32,138 bases of DNA from assembly GCA_017883165.1 (NCBI GenBank), contig JADGOC010000030.1, positions 1 through 32,138 of the forward strand. The letters are read 5' to 3'. The notes beneath the pieces were generated by a model. It made no database searches. It was not told where the DNA came from and worked only from the letters and a program-made list of their open reading frames with translations. Made by a program: the position numbers and the translations under genes. This DNA comes from Acidobacteriota bacterium. GTDB lineage: Bacteria; Acidobacteriota; Vicinamibacteria; Vicinamibacterales; CAVVIG01. Positions 14,314 through 22,143 of this stretch are shown here, one piece after another. Position 1 is the stretch's first letter. The number at the start of each line of letters is the position of its first letter.

Positions 14314-16125
14314 ATGGACAAGGCAGCGACGATCGGGGCGATGGCTCCTGGCCACGCCCACGAGCACGAGCATGAAGAGCTGGGGTTCTGGCGGACGTAC
14401 GTCTTCTCGCAGGACCACAAAGTCATCGGCATCCAGTACACGATCACTGGCCTGCTGTTCCTGCTCTTCGGCTTCACGCTGATGATGATCATGCGGTGGC
14501 AGCTGGCGTATCCCATGCGGCCGATCCCGTTCGTCGGAAACTGGTTCGGCGCCGCCAACGCGCCCGGCGGCGTGATGCTGCCCGAGTTCTACAATCAGCT
14601 CGGCGCGATGCACGGCACCATCATGGTGTTTCTCGGCGTCGTGCCGCTGGCGGTCGGCGGCTTCGGCAACTTCGTGATGCCGCTGCAGATCGGCGCGCCC
14701 GACATGGCGTTCCCCAAGCTCAACATGATGAGCTACTGGGTGTACTTCATCGGCGGCGTCGCGATGCTCACCGGCTTCGTGATGCCAGGCGGCGCCGCGC
14801 AGTCCGGCTGGACGTCGTATCCGCCGCTCTCCGACATCGCGACGACGGGCCAGACGGTGTGGCTCATCGGCATGATCTTCCTGATTACGTCGTCGCTCCT
14901 CGGGTCGATCAATTTCATCGTCACGATCGTGCAGCTGCGCGCGAAGGGCCTGACCTTCATGCGCCTGCCCTTTTTCGTCTGGGCGCAGTTTGTGACGTCG
15001 TTTCTCCTACTGCTCGCGTTTCCGCCGCTCGAGGCCGCGGGCGTGCTGCAGCTGATGGATCGGCTGGCGGGCACGAGCTTCTTCCTGCCGAGCGGACTCG
15101 TGGTGAGCGGCAGGCCGCTGCTGGTGTCCGGCGGCGGCAGCCCGCTGCTGTGGCAGCACCTGTTCTGGTTCCTCGCGCACCCTGAGGTCTACGTCCTCAT
15201 CCTGCCGGCGATGGGCATCGTCGCCGAGGTGATCGCGAACAACACGCGCAAGCCGCTGTGGGGCTATCGCGCGATGGTCTATTCGGTGGCCTTCCTGGGC
15301 TTCATGTCGTTCATCGTGTGGGCGCACCACATGTTCATGACCGGCATGGGCACGACGATGGCCGCGTTCTTCCAGACGACGACGATGATCATCTCGATCC
15401 CGTCGGTGGTCATTCTGACGGCGCTCCTGCTGTCGCTCTGGGGCGCGTCGATTCGTTTCACGACGCCGATGCTGTTCGCGCTCGCGTTCCTGCCGATGTT
15501 CGGCATCGGCGGCCTGACGGGGCTGCCGCTCGGACTCGCGCCCTCGGACATTCACCTGCACGACACCTACTACGTCATCGGCCACTTCCACTACGTCGTC
15601 GCGCCCGGGACGATCTTCGCACTCTTCGCGGGGGTGTATTACTGGTTCCCCAAGGCGACCGGCCGTAAGATGAACGAGACGCTCGGCGCGATCCACTTCT
15701 GGGGATCGTTCATCTGCATCAACTTCGTGTTCATGCCGATGTTCATCCAGGGCCTCGGCGGCATGAACCGCCGGATGTACGACGGCGGCGCGCAGTACAT
15801 ACACAACGCCGGGCTCCTCAAATGGAACATCGTGATCGGCTTCGGGGCGTGGGGCCTGGGGCTGTTCCAGATTCCGTTCATCATCAATTTCTTCTCGAGC
15901 ATCAAGGGCGGCAAGCGCGTCGGCGACAATCCGTGGGACGCGACGACGCTCGAGTGGTCGGCGCCGTCGCCGCCGGGGCACGGCAACTTCCTGACCGAGC
16001 CGATCGTCTACCGCGGCCCGTATGAATACAGCGTGCCGGGCGCTGACAAGGATTTCACGCCGCAATTTGAGCCGGACAAAGAGAAGCCGGGGCAGAGTGG
16101 CGTGGGACGCGGGGGACAGAATTGA
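14314..16125 (+). CDS. coxA: Cytochrome c oxidase subunit I (heme-copper oxidase, A-type)
   Basis: 603 aa integral membrane catalytic subunit that reduces O2 to water and pumps protons. Heme and copper ligands are all present: His100 (AMHGTIMVF), His289 with Glu291 and Tyr293 (AHPEVY), His338/His339 (WAHHM), and His424/His426 (GHFHYV). The D-pathway aspartate is Asp130 (IGAPDMAFP), and an Arg pair is at 486-487. The segment normally reading IPTGIKVFSW is IPSVVILTAL here, so Ile367 sits where the K-pathway lysine is expected. The N-terminus is His/Glu-rich (GHAHEHEHEELG). The frame is open far upstream, over the TPR gene on the other strand; I chose the ATG at 14314 from the promoter and from family N-termini. 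It is the first gene of the operon. Confidence 0.95.
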   Translation: MDKAATIGAMAPGHAHEHEHEELGFWRTYVFSQDHKVIGIQYTITGLLFLLFGFTLMMIMRWQLAYPMRPIPFVGNWFGAANAPGGVMLPEFYNQLGAMHGTIMVFLGVVPLAVGGFGNFVMPLQIGAPDMAFPKLNMMSYWVYFIGGVAMLTGFVMPGGAAQSGWTSYPPLSDIATTGQTVWLIGMIFLITSSLLGSINFIVTIVQLRAKGLTFMRLPFFVWAQFVTSFLLLLAFPPLEAAGVLQLMDRLAGTSFFLPSGLVVSGRPLLVSGGGSPLLWQHLFWFLAHPEVYVLILPAMGIVAEVIANNTRKPLWGYRAMVYSVAFLGFMSFIVWAHHMFMTGMGTTMAAFFQTTTMIISIPSVVILTALLLSLWGASIRFTTPMLFALAFLPMFGIGGLTGLPLGLAPSDIHLHDTYYVIGHFHYVVAPGTIFALFAGVYYWFPKATGRKMNETLGAIHFWGSFICINFVFMPMFIQGLGGMNRRMYDGGAQYIHNAGLLKWNIVIGFGAWGLGLFQIPFIINFFSSIKGGKRVGDNPWDATTLEWSAPSPPGHGNFLTEPIVYRGPYEYSVPGADKDFTPQFEPDKEKPGQSGVGRGGQN

Positions 16126-16706
16126 TTATTCCGTACACAGTCGAAGCCCGTCCCGACACGGGGCTGCACAACGGCAAGCTCGGCATCTGGCTGTTCCTCG
16201 CGTCGGAGGTGATGCTCTTCGGCGCGCTGTTCTCGTCCTACATCCTGCTGCGCGTCGGCGCGCCGGAGTGGCCGCACCACGAGCTGAGCGTGAAACTCGG
16301 GGCGATCAACACGATCATCCTCATCAGCTCGTCGGTGACGATGGTGATGGCCTGGGCGTCGCTCAAGATGAACGACTTCAAGAAGCACCGGCTGTACCTG
16401 CTTGCCACGTTCGCGCTGTCGGCCTTCTTCCTGGTCAACAAGTACTTCGAGTACAGCGAGCACTTGAGCAAAGGCGAAGGTCCGTGGCACAGTACGTTCT
16501 TCGCGATCTACTTCACGATGACGGGGCTGCACGGCCTGCACATCCTGGGCGGCATGGTCGTGATGGCGTACTTCCTCGGGCCGGGCGCGGGGCTCTGGAA
16601 GAAGAATCCGGAACAGTTCACGAATCGCATCGAGATTACGGGGTTGTACTGGCACTTCGTCGACCTCGTGTGGATCTTCCTGTTCCCGGTGCTGTATCTG
16701 TTGTAG
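16122..16706 (+). CDS. coxC: Cytochrome c oxidase subunit III
   Basis: 194 aa, about five membrane helices, the short bacterial form of subunit III. Typical segments are GIWLFLASEVMLFGALFSSY (helix with the conserved Glu), the FALSAFFLVNKYFEYSEH helix, FTMTGLHGLHILGG, and the closing GLYWHFVDLVWIFLF. It begins at a TTG that overlaps the coxA stop codon (TTGA), with GGGGGA 5 nt ahead; no ATG or GTG fits the conserved N-terminus better. Overlap with coxA points to coupled translation. Subunit III stabilises subunit I and helps proton uptake in this family. Confidence 0.93.
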   Translation: MIIPYTVEARPDTGLHNGKLGIWLFLASEVMLFGALFSSYILLRVGAPEWPHHELSVKLGAINTIILISSSVTMVMAWASLKMNDFKKHRLYLLATFALSAFFLVNKYFEYSEHLSKGEGPWHSTFFAIYFTMTGLHGLHILGGMVVMAYFLGPGAGLWKKNPEQFTNRIEITGLYWHFVDLVWIFLFPVLYLL

Positions 16707-16714
16707 GGGGATCG

Positions 16715-17020
16715 ATGCATTCTGATCAGGCCGAAGTCAAGAAAAGCGTCCGCAGCTACATGACGGTGTTCGTCATGCTGATGGTGTTCACCGTCCTGAC
16801 GGTGGCCGCCTCGCGGTTTCACCTCGCGGTGCCCGTGGCCATCACCCTCGCGCTCGTGATCGCGGCGATGAAAGGATCGATGGTCGCCAGCGTGTTCATG
16901 CACTTGAGCCACGAGAAGCGGGCCATCTACGGCGCGCTCCTGCTGACGATTGTCTTCTTCCTCGTGCTACTGTTCATCCCGGTCCTCTCGATGATGGACC
17001 ACATCGGGACGCCGAAGTGA
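16715..17020 (+). CDS. coxD: Cytochrome c oxidase subunit IV (prokaryotic COX4 type)
   Basis: 101 aa with three membrane helices (about 17-35, 37-58 and 72-95). The pattern FMHLSHEKRAIY followed by a hydrophobic helix ending PVLSMMDHIG is typical of bacterial subunit IV. It starts at ATG 8 nt after coxC, with GGGGGA just upstream. It assists assembly of the oxidase. It is in the same operon, and its stop codon overlaps the next start. Confidence 0.9.
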   Translation: MHSDQAEVKKSVRSYMTVFVMLMVFTVLTVAASRFHLAVPVAITLALVIAAMKGSMVASVFMHLSHEKRAIYGALLLTIVFFLVLLFIPVLSMMDHIGTPK

Positions 17021-17217
17021 TGTCGCTCCGGATGTTTCACCTGTTCTTCATCGTGATGTCGGTGGCGCTGGCGGCGTTTGTCGCCGCCTGGGCGACGGGG
17101 CAGTACCGGGTGGGGCACGACGCGACGTATCTCGCGGCGGGCGCCAGCGCGCTCGTCGGAGCCGCGGGGCTGGCCGTGTACGGCGCGATGTTCCGGCGGA
17201 AGACGAAAAATCTATGA
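17020..17217 (+). CDS. Small two-helix membrane protein in the oxidase operon
   Basis: 65 aa, two hydrophobic segments (FHLFFIVMSVALAAFVAAWA and YLAAGASALVGAAGLAVYGA) with a short polar link and a basic tail FRRKTKNL. The family is not recognised. The start is ATG at 17020, sharing one base with the coxD stop (TGATG), so translation is likely coupled. Its place between coxD and coxB suggests an oxidase accessory or assembly role, but that rests on context alone. Confidence 0.8.
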   Translation: MSLRMFHLFFIVMSVALAAFVAAWATGQYRVGHDATYLAAGASALVGAAGLAVYGAMFRRKTKNL

Positions 17218-17462
17218 TGCACAAGATCTTGATCGCCGGGCTCACTGTGCTCCTGCTGCTCACGCCGCGCGTCGCGCTGGCGTGCCCGGTGTGCTTCGGC
17301 CAGAGCGACTCGCCGATGGCGTCGGCCGCGAATCTGGCGATTCTCGTCATGCTCGTCATCGTCGGCGGGATGATCGCGGCGTTCGCGAGCTTTTTCATTT
17401 ATCTGATGCGGCGCGCCAGGCTGGTGGGCGACGACAGCCAGCCGCATGAGGGGACTGCATAG
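17214..17462 (+). CDS. Small membrane protein with CPVCFG motif in the oxidase operon
   Basis: 82 aa. A signal-like segment (LIAGLTVLLLLTPRVALA) ends at CPVCFGQSDSP, then a second membrane helix (LAILVMLVIVGGMIAAFASF) and a polar C-terminus. The CxxC pair would face the outside just after the first helix, where it could bind copper or act in thiol exchange; this is inference from topology. The cysteine could also be lipidated, although the residues before it fit a lipobox only loosely. It overlaps the preceding gene by 4 nt (ATGA) and abuts coxB. A CuA-delivery role for subunit II is an attractive but untested idea. Confidence 0.8.
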   Translation: MMHKILIAGLTVLLLLTPRVALACPVCFGQSDSPMASAANLAILVMLVIVGGMIAAFASFFIYLMRRARLVGDDSQPHEGTA

Positions 17463-18248
17463 ATGCTGAACTATCTCGGCCTTCCGGCGGCGGCATCGAG
17501 CCACGCCGGCGACATCGATCACATGCTCGTGTTAGTGCACTGGCTGATGCTGGTGCTCTTTGTCGGCTGGGGCACGTTCTTCCTCTTCGTGCTGGTCCGC
17601 TTCCGCCGCGGCGCGAACCCGCACGCGAGCTACACCGGCGCCAAAGGCAAGTTCGCGAAATCGACGGAAGTCGTGGTCGCGATCGTCGAGATCATCCTGC
17701 TCGTCGGTTATGCGATTCCGGCGTGGGCGATGCGCGTGCAAACCTATCCGGCGGAAAGCGACGCGGTGGTCATCCGCGTCACCGGCGAGCAGTTCGCCTG
17801 GAACGTCCACTATCCCGGGCCGGACGGCAAGTTCGGGCGCACCAGCATCAAGCTGGTGAGCGCCGACAATCCGCTCGGCCTCGACAAGACCGATCCGGCC
17901 TCGAAGGATGACATCACCACGATCAACCAGTTGAACATTCCGGTCGATCGGCCGATTCTGATCCATCTGTCGACCAAGGACGTCATCCACAGCTTCGGGC
18001 TCTACGAGATGCGCGTGAAGCAGGACGCGATTCCGGGAATGGACATCCCGGTGTGGTTCGTGCCGACGACGACGACCGACGACATGCGCAAGAAGCTGGG
18101 GAAGGCCGATTTCGACTACGAGATCACGTGCTCTCAGCTGTGCGGCCTCGGCCACTTCCGCATGCGCGGCTTCGTCACCGTTCAGACCCAGGCCGACTTC
18201 GACAAATGGCTCGCCGATCAGGAAAAGGAACTGCGCGCGGGGAATTGA
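17463..18248 (+). CDS. coxB: Cytochrome c oxidase subunit II
   Basis: 261 aa. Two N-terminal membrane helices (about 20-46 and 68-90) anchor a cupredoxin domain that takes electrons from cytochrome c. CuA ligands are complete: His176 (DVIHSFG), then Cys223, Cys227, His231 and Met234 in CSQLCGLGHFRM. The aromatic entry strip is EQFAWNVHYPG. There is no fused cytochrome c domain, so this is aa3-like rather than caa3. The helix segment STEVVVAIVE keeps a glutamate near the usual K-pathway entrance. It starts immediately after the CPVCFG gene stop, with GAGGGGA upstream. Subunit II last in the operon is unusual; it commonly precedes subunit I. Confidence 0.95.
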   Translation: MLNYLGLPAAASSHAGDIDHMLVLVHWLMLVLFVGWGTFFLFVLVRFRRGANPHASYTGAKGKFAKSTEVVVAIVEIILLVGYAIPAWAMRVQTYPAESDAVVIRVTGEQFAWNVHYPGPDGKFGRTSIKLVSADNPLGLDKTDPASKDDITTINQLNIPVDRPILIHLSTKDVIHSFGLYEMRVKQDAIPGMDIPVWFVPTTTTDDMRKKLGKADFDYEITCSQLCGLGHFRMRGFVTVQTQADFDKWLADQEKELRAGN

Positions 18249-18253
18249 CGTTT

Positions 18254-18297
18254 GGGCCGAGCCCTTCGCTGACGCTCAGGACAGGCAAGCTCGGCCC
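18254..18297. terminator. Hairpin between convergent coxB and ornithine-cyclodeaminase-like gene
   Basis: GGGCCGAGC (18254-18262) and GCTCGGCCC (18289-18297) are perfect 9-bp arms around a 26-nt insert containing CCCTTCGCTGACGCTCAGG. The arms start 5 nt after the coxB stop and touch the stop of the opposite gene. There is no T run. It may act as a bidirectional terminator or be a short interspersed palindrome. Confidence 0.5.
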
Positions 18298-19305
18298 CTA
18301 CATCGTCAGCTCGCGGCCGATGCCTCGCTCGCATGCCCGCCGGTAGGCCAGATCGGCGGCCGCCACGTCTTCCACAGCCAGCCCCAGCGACTTGAAGATC
18401 GTCACCTCGGCGTCGGAGCGGCGTCCCGCCGCGCCGTTCACCAACTCGCCGAGCTCCGCGACGATGTGCTCGGTGCCGAAGCGTCCTTCCTTGATGCCCA
18501 TCACGACATCACCCGATTCGACGAGCGCCGCCGCGCGCGAGTCGACGAACAGCCGCGCGCGCGCGGTGAGCGCGGGATCCATTTCGCGCTGAGTCGGGCG
18601 GCACGCGCCGACCGAGATCACGTGCGCGCCGGGCTTCACCCATCCGCTTTCGACGACCGGCTCCGGCGATGAGGTGGCGAGGACGATGATGTCGGCACCG
18701 ACCACGGCCTCGCCCGCGTGACTGACGGCCTTGATGTCGGGCCCGCGACCCGAGCCCGAGAGCCGCTGTTTGACGAACGTTTCTCTCCGCTGCGCGTTCG
18801 GACTCCACACCGTCACCTGGCGGAGCGTGTGGACGCGCGACAGCGCGTCGAGATGGCTCCCCGCCTGGACGCCGGACCCGATGATCGCGAGCGACGCGGC
18901 GTTTTTGCGCGCGAGGAGCCGCGATGACACCGCCGACACCGCCGCCGTGCGCGACTCGGTGATGTAGCGGCCGTCCAGCAGCGCCAGGAGCGCCCCGGTC
19001 TCGGGATCGAGCAGCACGATCGTGGCGAGGTGCGTGTGCAGGCCGCGCGCGGCGTTGCCGCCGAACACGGTGACGAGCTTCGCGCCGAGCGCCGCGCCGT
19101 TGCCCTTCTCCTCCGCGTGCACGTACGCAGGCATGGACGCGAACAATGCGTCTGCGGCACCGACGGGAATCACGGCCCGCACGGGCTGGATGACGCGCCC
19201 GGTCGAGAATCGCTTCAGCGCCGACGCCATCGTGTCGATGAGATCGTCCATGGTCAGGACGGCCTTGACGTCAGCTTCGGTCAGGAGGCGGAAGGGAAGG
19301 GACAT
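18298..19305 (-). CDS. Ornithine cyclodeaminase / mu-crystallin family NAD(P)-dependent enzyme
   Basis: 335 aa, normal length for the family. The N-terminus (LLTEADVKAVLTMDDLIDTM) and the Rossmann motif IGSGVQAGSHLDAL (about 148-161) are diagnostic; GRYITESRTAAVSAV carries the conserved Arg-Thr of the substrate site. Family members include ornithine cyclodeaminase, alanine dehydrogenase and Delta1-pyrroline-2-carboxylate reductase. Its divergent partner, a proline-racemase-family gene, makes a role in hydroxyproline or cyclic imino acid breakdown the best guess; pyrroline-2-carboxylate reductase is likelier than true ornithine cyclodeaminase. Exact substrate cannot be read from sequence. The start codons of the two genes are separated by only 18 bp. 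Confidence 0.9.
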   Translation of the reverse strand: MSLPFRLLTEADVKAVLTMDDLIDTMASALKRFSTGRVIQPVRAVIPVGAADALFASMPAYVHAEEKGNGAALGAKLVTVFGGNAARGLHTHLATIVLLDPETGALLALLDGRYITESRTAAVSAVSSRLLARKNAASLAIIGSGVQAGSHLDALSRVHTLRQVTVWSPNAQRRETFVKQRLSGSGRGPDIKAVSHAGEAVVGADIIVLATSSPEPVVESGWVKPGAHVISVGACRPTQREMDPALTARARLFVDSRAAALVESGDVVMGIKEGRFGTEHIVAELGELVNGAAGRRSDAEVTIFKSLGLAVEDVAAADLAYRRACERGIGRELTM

Positions 19306-19309
19306 GCGC

Positions 19310-19315
19310 TAAAGT
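19310..19315 (+). promoter_or_regulatory. TANNNT hexamer ahead of the proline-racemase-like gene
   Basis: TAAAGT ends 8 nt before the ATG at 19324, inside the 18-bp divergent gap. A leaderless message would explain how this gene is transcribed from so small a space. Confidence 0.3.
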
Positions 19316-19323
19316 TCTACCGC

Positions 19324-20397
19324 ATGATCCGGCTAAAAACAATCGACGCGCACGCCGCGGGGGAGCCGCTCCGGCTGATCGTCGACGGTTTTCCCGCGCC
19401 GCATGGCAAGACGATGCTCGACAAGCGGGAGTGGGTGAGGAAGAAGGCCGATCACCTGCGCCGCGCCCTGATGCTCGAGCCGCGCGGGCATGCGGACATG
19501 TACGGCGCGGTGCTGACCGAGCCGGTGTCGCCGGGCGCCCACGCCGGGGTGCTGTTCATGCACAACGAGGGCTACAGCACGATGTGCGGGCACGGCGTCA
19601 TCGCGGTGACGACCATCGCGCTCGAGCGCGGGCTGATCCTGCCCGGCCCTGAGACGACGATTGTGTACGACTCGCCGGCGGGCACGATTCGCGCGCGCGC
19701 GACCATGGCGCCTGCGGCCACGCCTCGCGCGCAAGCGTTAGAACGCGAGGCGTCGGCGAGCGGGGGTGGGGCCCCGCGAGAAAGTGGAGAATGCCGTGAC
19801 AGAGTGGCCAGCGTCGCGTTCGTCAACGTGCCGTCGTTCGTGCTGCACGGCGGGCTCGCGGTGAAAATCGGCACGCGCCAGATCCGCGCCGACGTCGCGT
19901 TCGGCGGCGCGTTCTACGCCATCGTGGACTGCGAGGCCGTCGGGCTGCCGATCGACGCCGCGCACCTGCCGGAGCTCCGGCGGGTCGGCATGGAGATCAA
20001 GCACGCGATCGAAGCCGCGCAGACGATCGCGCATCCGCTCGACCCCGGCCTGGGGGGCATCTACGGCACGATTTTCACGGGTCCACCCAACAACCCGAAG
20101 GCCGACCTTCGGAACGTGACGATCTTCGCCGACGCTGAGGTCGATCGCTCGCCGTGCGGCACCGGGACCGCGGCGGTCATGGCGGTCATCGATGCGATGG
20201 GCCTGCTCGACGAGAACAAACCGTTCGTCCACGAAAGTCTGATCGGCACGCTGTTCACGGGCCGAACGGCCGGACGTACGGTCGTGGGTGAATGCCAGGC
20301 GATCGTGCCGGAGATCGAAGGATCGGCGTGGATCACCGGGGAGCACACGTTCCTGGTCGACGAGGACGATCCGCTGAAGAACGGCTTTCGCCTGTAG
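19324..20397 (+). CDS. Proline racemase / 4-hydroxyproline epimerase family protein with an internal insert
   Basis: 357 aa. Two-base isomerase fold with both catalytic cysteines: Cys88 in STMCGHG and Cys278 in DRSPCGTGTAA. A Cys/Cys pair is what racemases and hydroxyproline 2-epimerases have; trans-3-hydroxyproline dehydratases carry Thr at the second site. N- and C-terminal family motifs are intact (TIDAHAAGEPLRLIV; GSAWITGEHTFLVDEDDP). Residues about 129-159 (Ala/Pro/Arg/Glu/Gly-rich) interrupt a region where the family normally runs straight from the RARA strand to VASVAFVNVPSFV. At DNA level this insert is palindromic (see 19714-19800) and keeps the frame. It may still be active, since the insert lies away from both cysteines. 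It is divergent from the ornithine-cyclodeaminase-like gene. Confidence 0.88.
   Translation: MIRLKTIDAHAAGEPLRLIVDGFPAPHGKTMLDKREWVRKKADHLRRALMLEPRGHADMYGAVLTEPVSPGAHAGVLFMHNEGYSTMCGHGVIAVTTIALERGLILPGPETTIVYDSPAGTIRARATMAPAATPRAQALEREASASGGGAPRESGECRDRVASVAFVNVPSFVLHGGLAVKIGTRQIRADVAFGGAFYAIVDCEAVGLPIDAAHLPELRRVGMEIKHAIEAAQTIAHPLDPGLGGIYGTIFTGPPNNPKADLRNVTIFADAEVDRSPCGTGTAAVMAVIDAMGLLDENKPFVHESLIGTLFTGRTAGRTVVGECQAIVPEIEGSAWITGEHTFLVDEDDPLKNGFRL
19714..19800. repeat. Palindromic element inserted in frame within a coding region
   Basis: It contains a perfect 10-bp inverted repeat, ACGCCTCGCG and CGCGAGGCGT (19720-19729 and 19744-19753), followed by a second hairpin GCGGGG / CCCCGC (19760-19765 and 19772-19777). 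The limits are set by where the encoded protein departs from its family and are approximate. It looks like a short interspersed palindromic element. Confidence 0.55.
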
Positions 20398-20407
20398 TCG
20401 CGCCGAA

Positions 20408-20420
20408 GCCGCGAAGCGGC
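20408..20420. repeat. Short hairpin between convergent genes
   Basis: GCCGC-GAA-GCGGC lies in the 33-bp gap between two convergent stop codons, within a GAAG-rich context (CGCCGAAGCC and GCGAAGGCGG). It could be a weak terminator or part of a small repeat family. There is no T run. Confidence 0.35.
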
Positions 20421-20430
20421 GAAGGCGGAC

Positions 20431-22143
20431 CTAAAACCCGATCGCGAGGCCGTCCTTGCGCGGATCCGAGCCGCCCATCAGGACGTGCGTCTTCGGATCG
20501 ATCAGAATCCCCTGAAAGCCGCCGAACGCGCTGCCGGGCGAGGAAACCACGTGATGTCCGAGCGCGGTCAGCGCCGCGCGCACGTCGGCCGGGATGACCG
20601 AGTCGACGAGCACGTTCGTACCGGCGTGCCGGACGCGCGAGGCCTCGCCGGCTTCCTGCACGTTCATGCCGAAGTCGATCAGGTTGACGAGCACCTGCGC
20701 GTGCCCCTGCGGCTGCATGTCGCCGCCCATGACGCCGAACGACAGCCACGGCTTGCCGTCCTTCATCACCATCGCCGGCACGAGCGTGTGAAGCGGACGC
20801 TTGTGCGGCGCGATCTGATCGGGGTGTCCGGGCCTGAGGTTGAAGAGGCTGCCGCGGTTCTGCAGCAGGATACCGGTGTCGCCGGCCACGATGCCCGAGC
20901 CGAAGTCGTCGAAGAGCGATTGAATGAGCGACACGACGTTGCCCTGGCCGTCGGCGGCGGTCAGGTAGACGGTGTCGCCAAGGTCGCGGCCGGTCAGGTC
21001 TTCGTTGATCCGTTCGGGCGCAGAGGCGGTGCCGGCGAGCTGCATCGGCTTGTAATCGGCCGCCGCATGCGCGGGATCGATCTCCTTGCGCCGCAGCGCG
21101 GCGTACTCTTTGGAGATGAGCGTCTTGATGACGCCAGGCGGAACGGAGCCGGCATCGGCCAGATACGCCGCCCGATCGGCGAACGCGATCCGCTTCGCCT
21201 CGACCACCAGGTGCAGATACGCCGCCGAATTGTGTCCGAGCGACTTGAGATCGAAGCCCTCGAGGATGTTCAGCATCTCGAGCGCGCAGAAGCCCTGCGT
21301 GTTCGGCCCCAGCTCGTACACGTCGTAGCCGCGATAACTGGTCGCGATCGGCTCGATCCACTCCGAGGTGTGCTCGGCGAAATCGCGCGCGTCGAGCAGC
21401 CCGTTCCGCCTCTTCATGTCCGCGACGATGGCCGCCGCGATCGACCCTTTATAGAAAGCGTCCCGTCCGCCGGCCGCAATCTGCTCGAGCGTGGCCGCGA
21501 GCGTCGGATTCGCGAAGAGGTCGCCGGGCTTCGGCGCGTGGCCGCCGGGAAGGAACGTCGCCGCCGTCACGGGATCGGCTGAGAGCTTGCGCTCGCTGGC
21601 CTGCCACTGGCCGCTGATGATCTCCGACACGGCGTAGCCGTTCTTCGCGTACTGGATCGCCGGCGCGACCGCGCGCGCGAGCGGGATCGTGCCGTGCGCC
21701 GCCAGCAGCGTCGCCCAGCCGTCGACGACGCCGGGCACGCTCACCGACAGCACGCCGGACCCTGGAATCGTCGTCAGATTGCGCGCCTTGAAGACGTCGG
21801 GCGTGGCGGCATACGCCGATCGCCCGCTCGCGTTCAGCACGTGCAGCTTCCCGCTTTTCGCGTCGTACACGATGGCGAACAAATCGCCGCCGACGCCATT
21901 CATCGACGGCTCGACGACGGAGAGCACGGCGGCCGCCGTAATCGCGGCGTCGACGGCGTTGCCGCCGTCCTGCAGCACCTTGAGGCCGGCGGCGGAGGCG
22001 AGCGGCTGGCTCGTGGCGATCATGCCGCCGCGGCCCATGACGACCGATCGCGTGGAGCGCGGGTTGGCGGCCGGTCGATCGCCAGGAATCTGCGTGTATG
22101 AAAAATTCATGACAAGAAGTGCGGCCGCGGCGAGCTGTTTCAT
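20431..22143 (-). CDS. Gamma-glutamyltransferase-family N-terminal nucleophile hydrolase
   Basis: 570 aa precursor, exported (MKQLAAAALLVMNF signal). The enzyme cleaves itself into two chains and hydrolyses or transfers gamma-glutamyl groups, for example from glutathione. Family motifs: ATSQPLASAAGLKVLQDGGN, DAAITAAAVLSVVEPSMNG, GGDLF, then the processing site GRDLGDTVYLTAADGQGN where Thr391 should become the nucleophile, and GVMGGDMQPQGHAQV near the end. The GDTVYL form fits the GGT-like subgroup that also includes acylases, so true glutathione activity is not certain. The frame is open 31 codons further upstream, but those overlap cyaY; the ATG at 22143 overlaps the cyaY stop (ATGA), indicating coupled translation. 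Confidence 0.93.
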   Translation of the reverse strand: MKQLAAAALLVMNFSYTQIPGDRPAANPRSTRSVVMGRGGMIATSQPLASAAGLKVLQDGGNAVDAAITAAAVLSVVEPSMNGVGGDLFAIVYDAKSGKLHVLNASGRSAYAATPDVFKARNLTTIPGSGVLSVSVPGVVDGWATLLAAHGTIPLARAVAPAIQYAKNGYAVSEIISGQWQASERKLSADPVTAATFLPGGHAPKPGDLFANPTLAATLEQIAAGGRDAFYKGSIAAAIVADMKRRNGLLDARDFAEHTSEWIEPIATSYRGYDVYELGPNTQGFCALEMLNILEGFDLKSLGHNSAAYLHLVVEAKRIAFADRAAYLADAGSVPPGVIKTLISKEYAALRRKEIDPAHAAADYKPMQLAGTASAPERINEDLTGRDLGDTVYLTAADGQGNVVSLIQSLFDDFGSGIVAGDTGILLQNRGSLFNLRPGHPDQIAPHKRPLHTLVPAMVMKDGKPWLSFGVMGGDMQPQGHAQVLVNLIDFGMNVQEAGEASRVRHAGTNVLVDSVIPADVRAALTALGHHVVSSPGSAFGGFQGILIDPKTHVLMGGSDPRKDGLAIGF

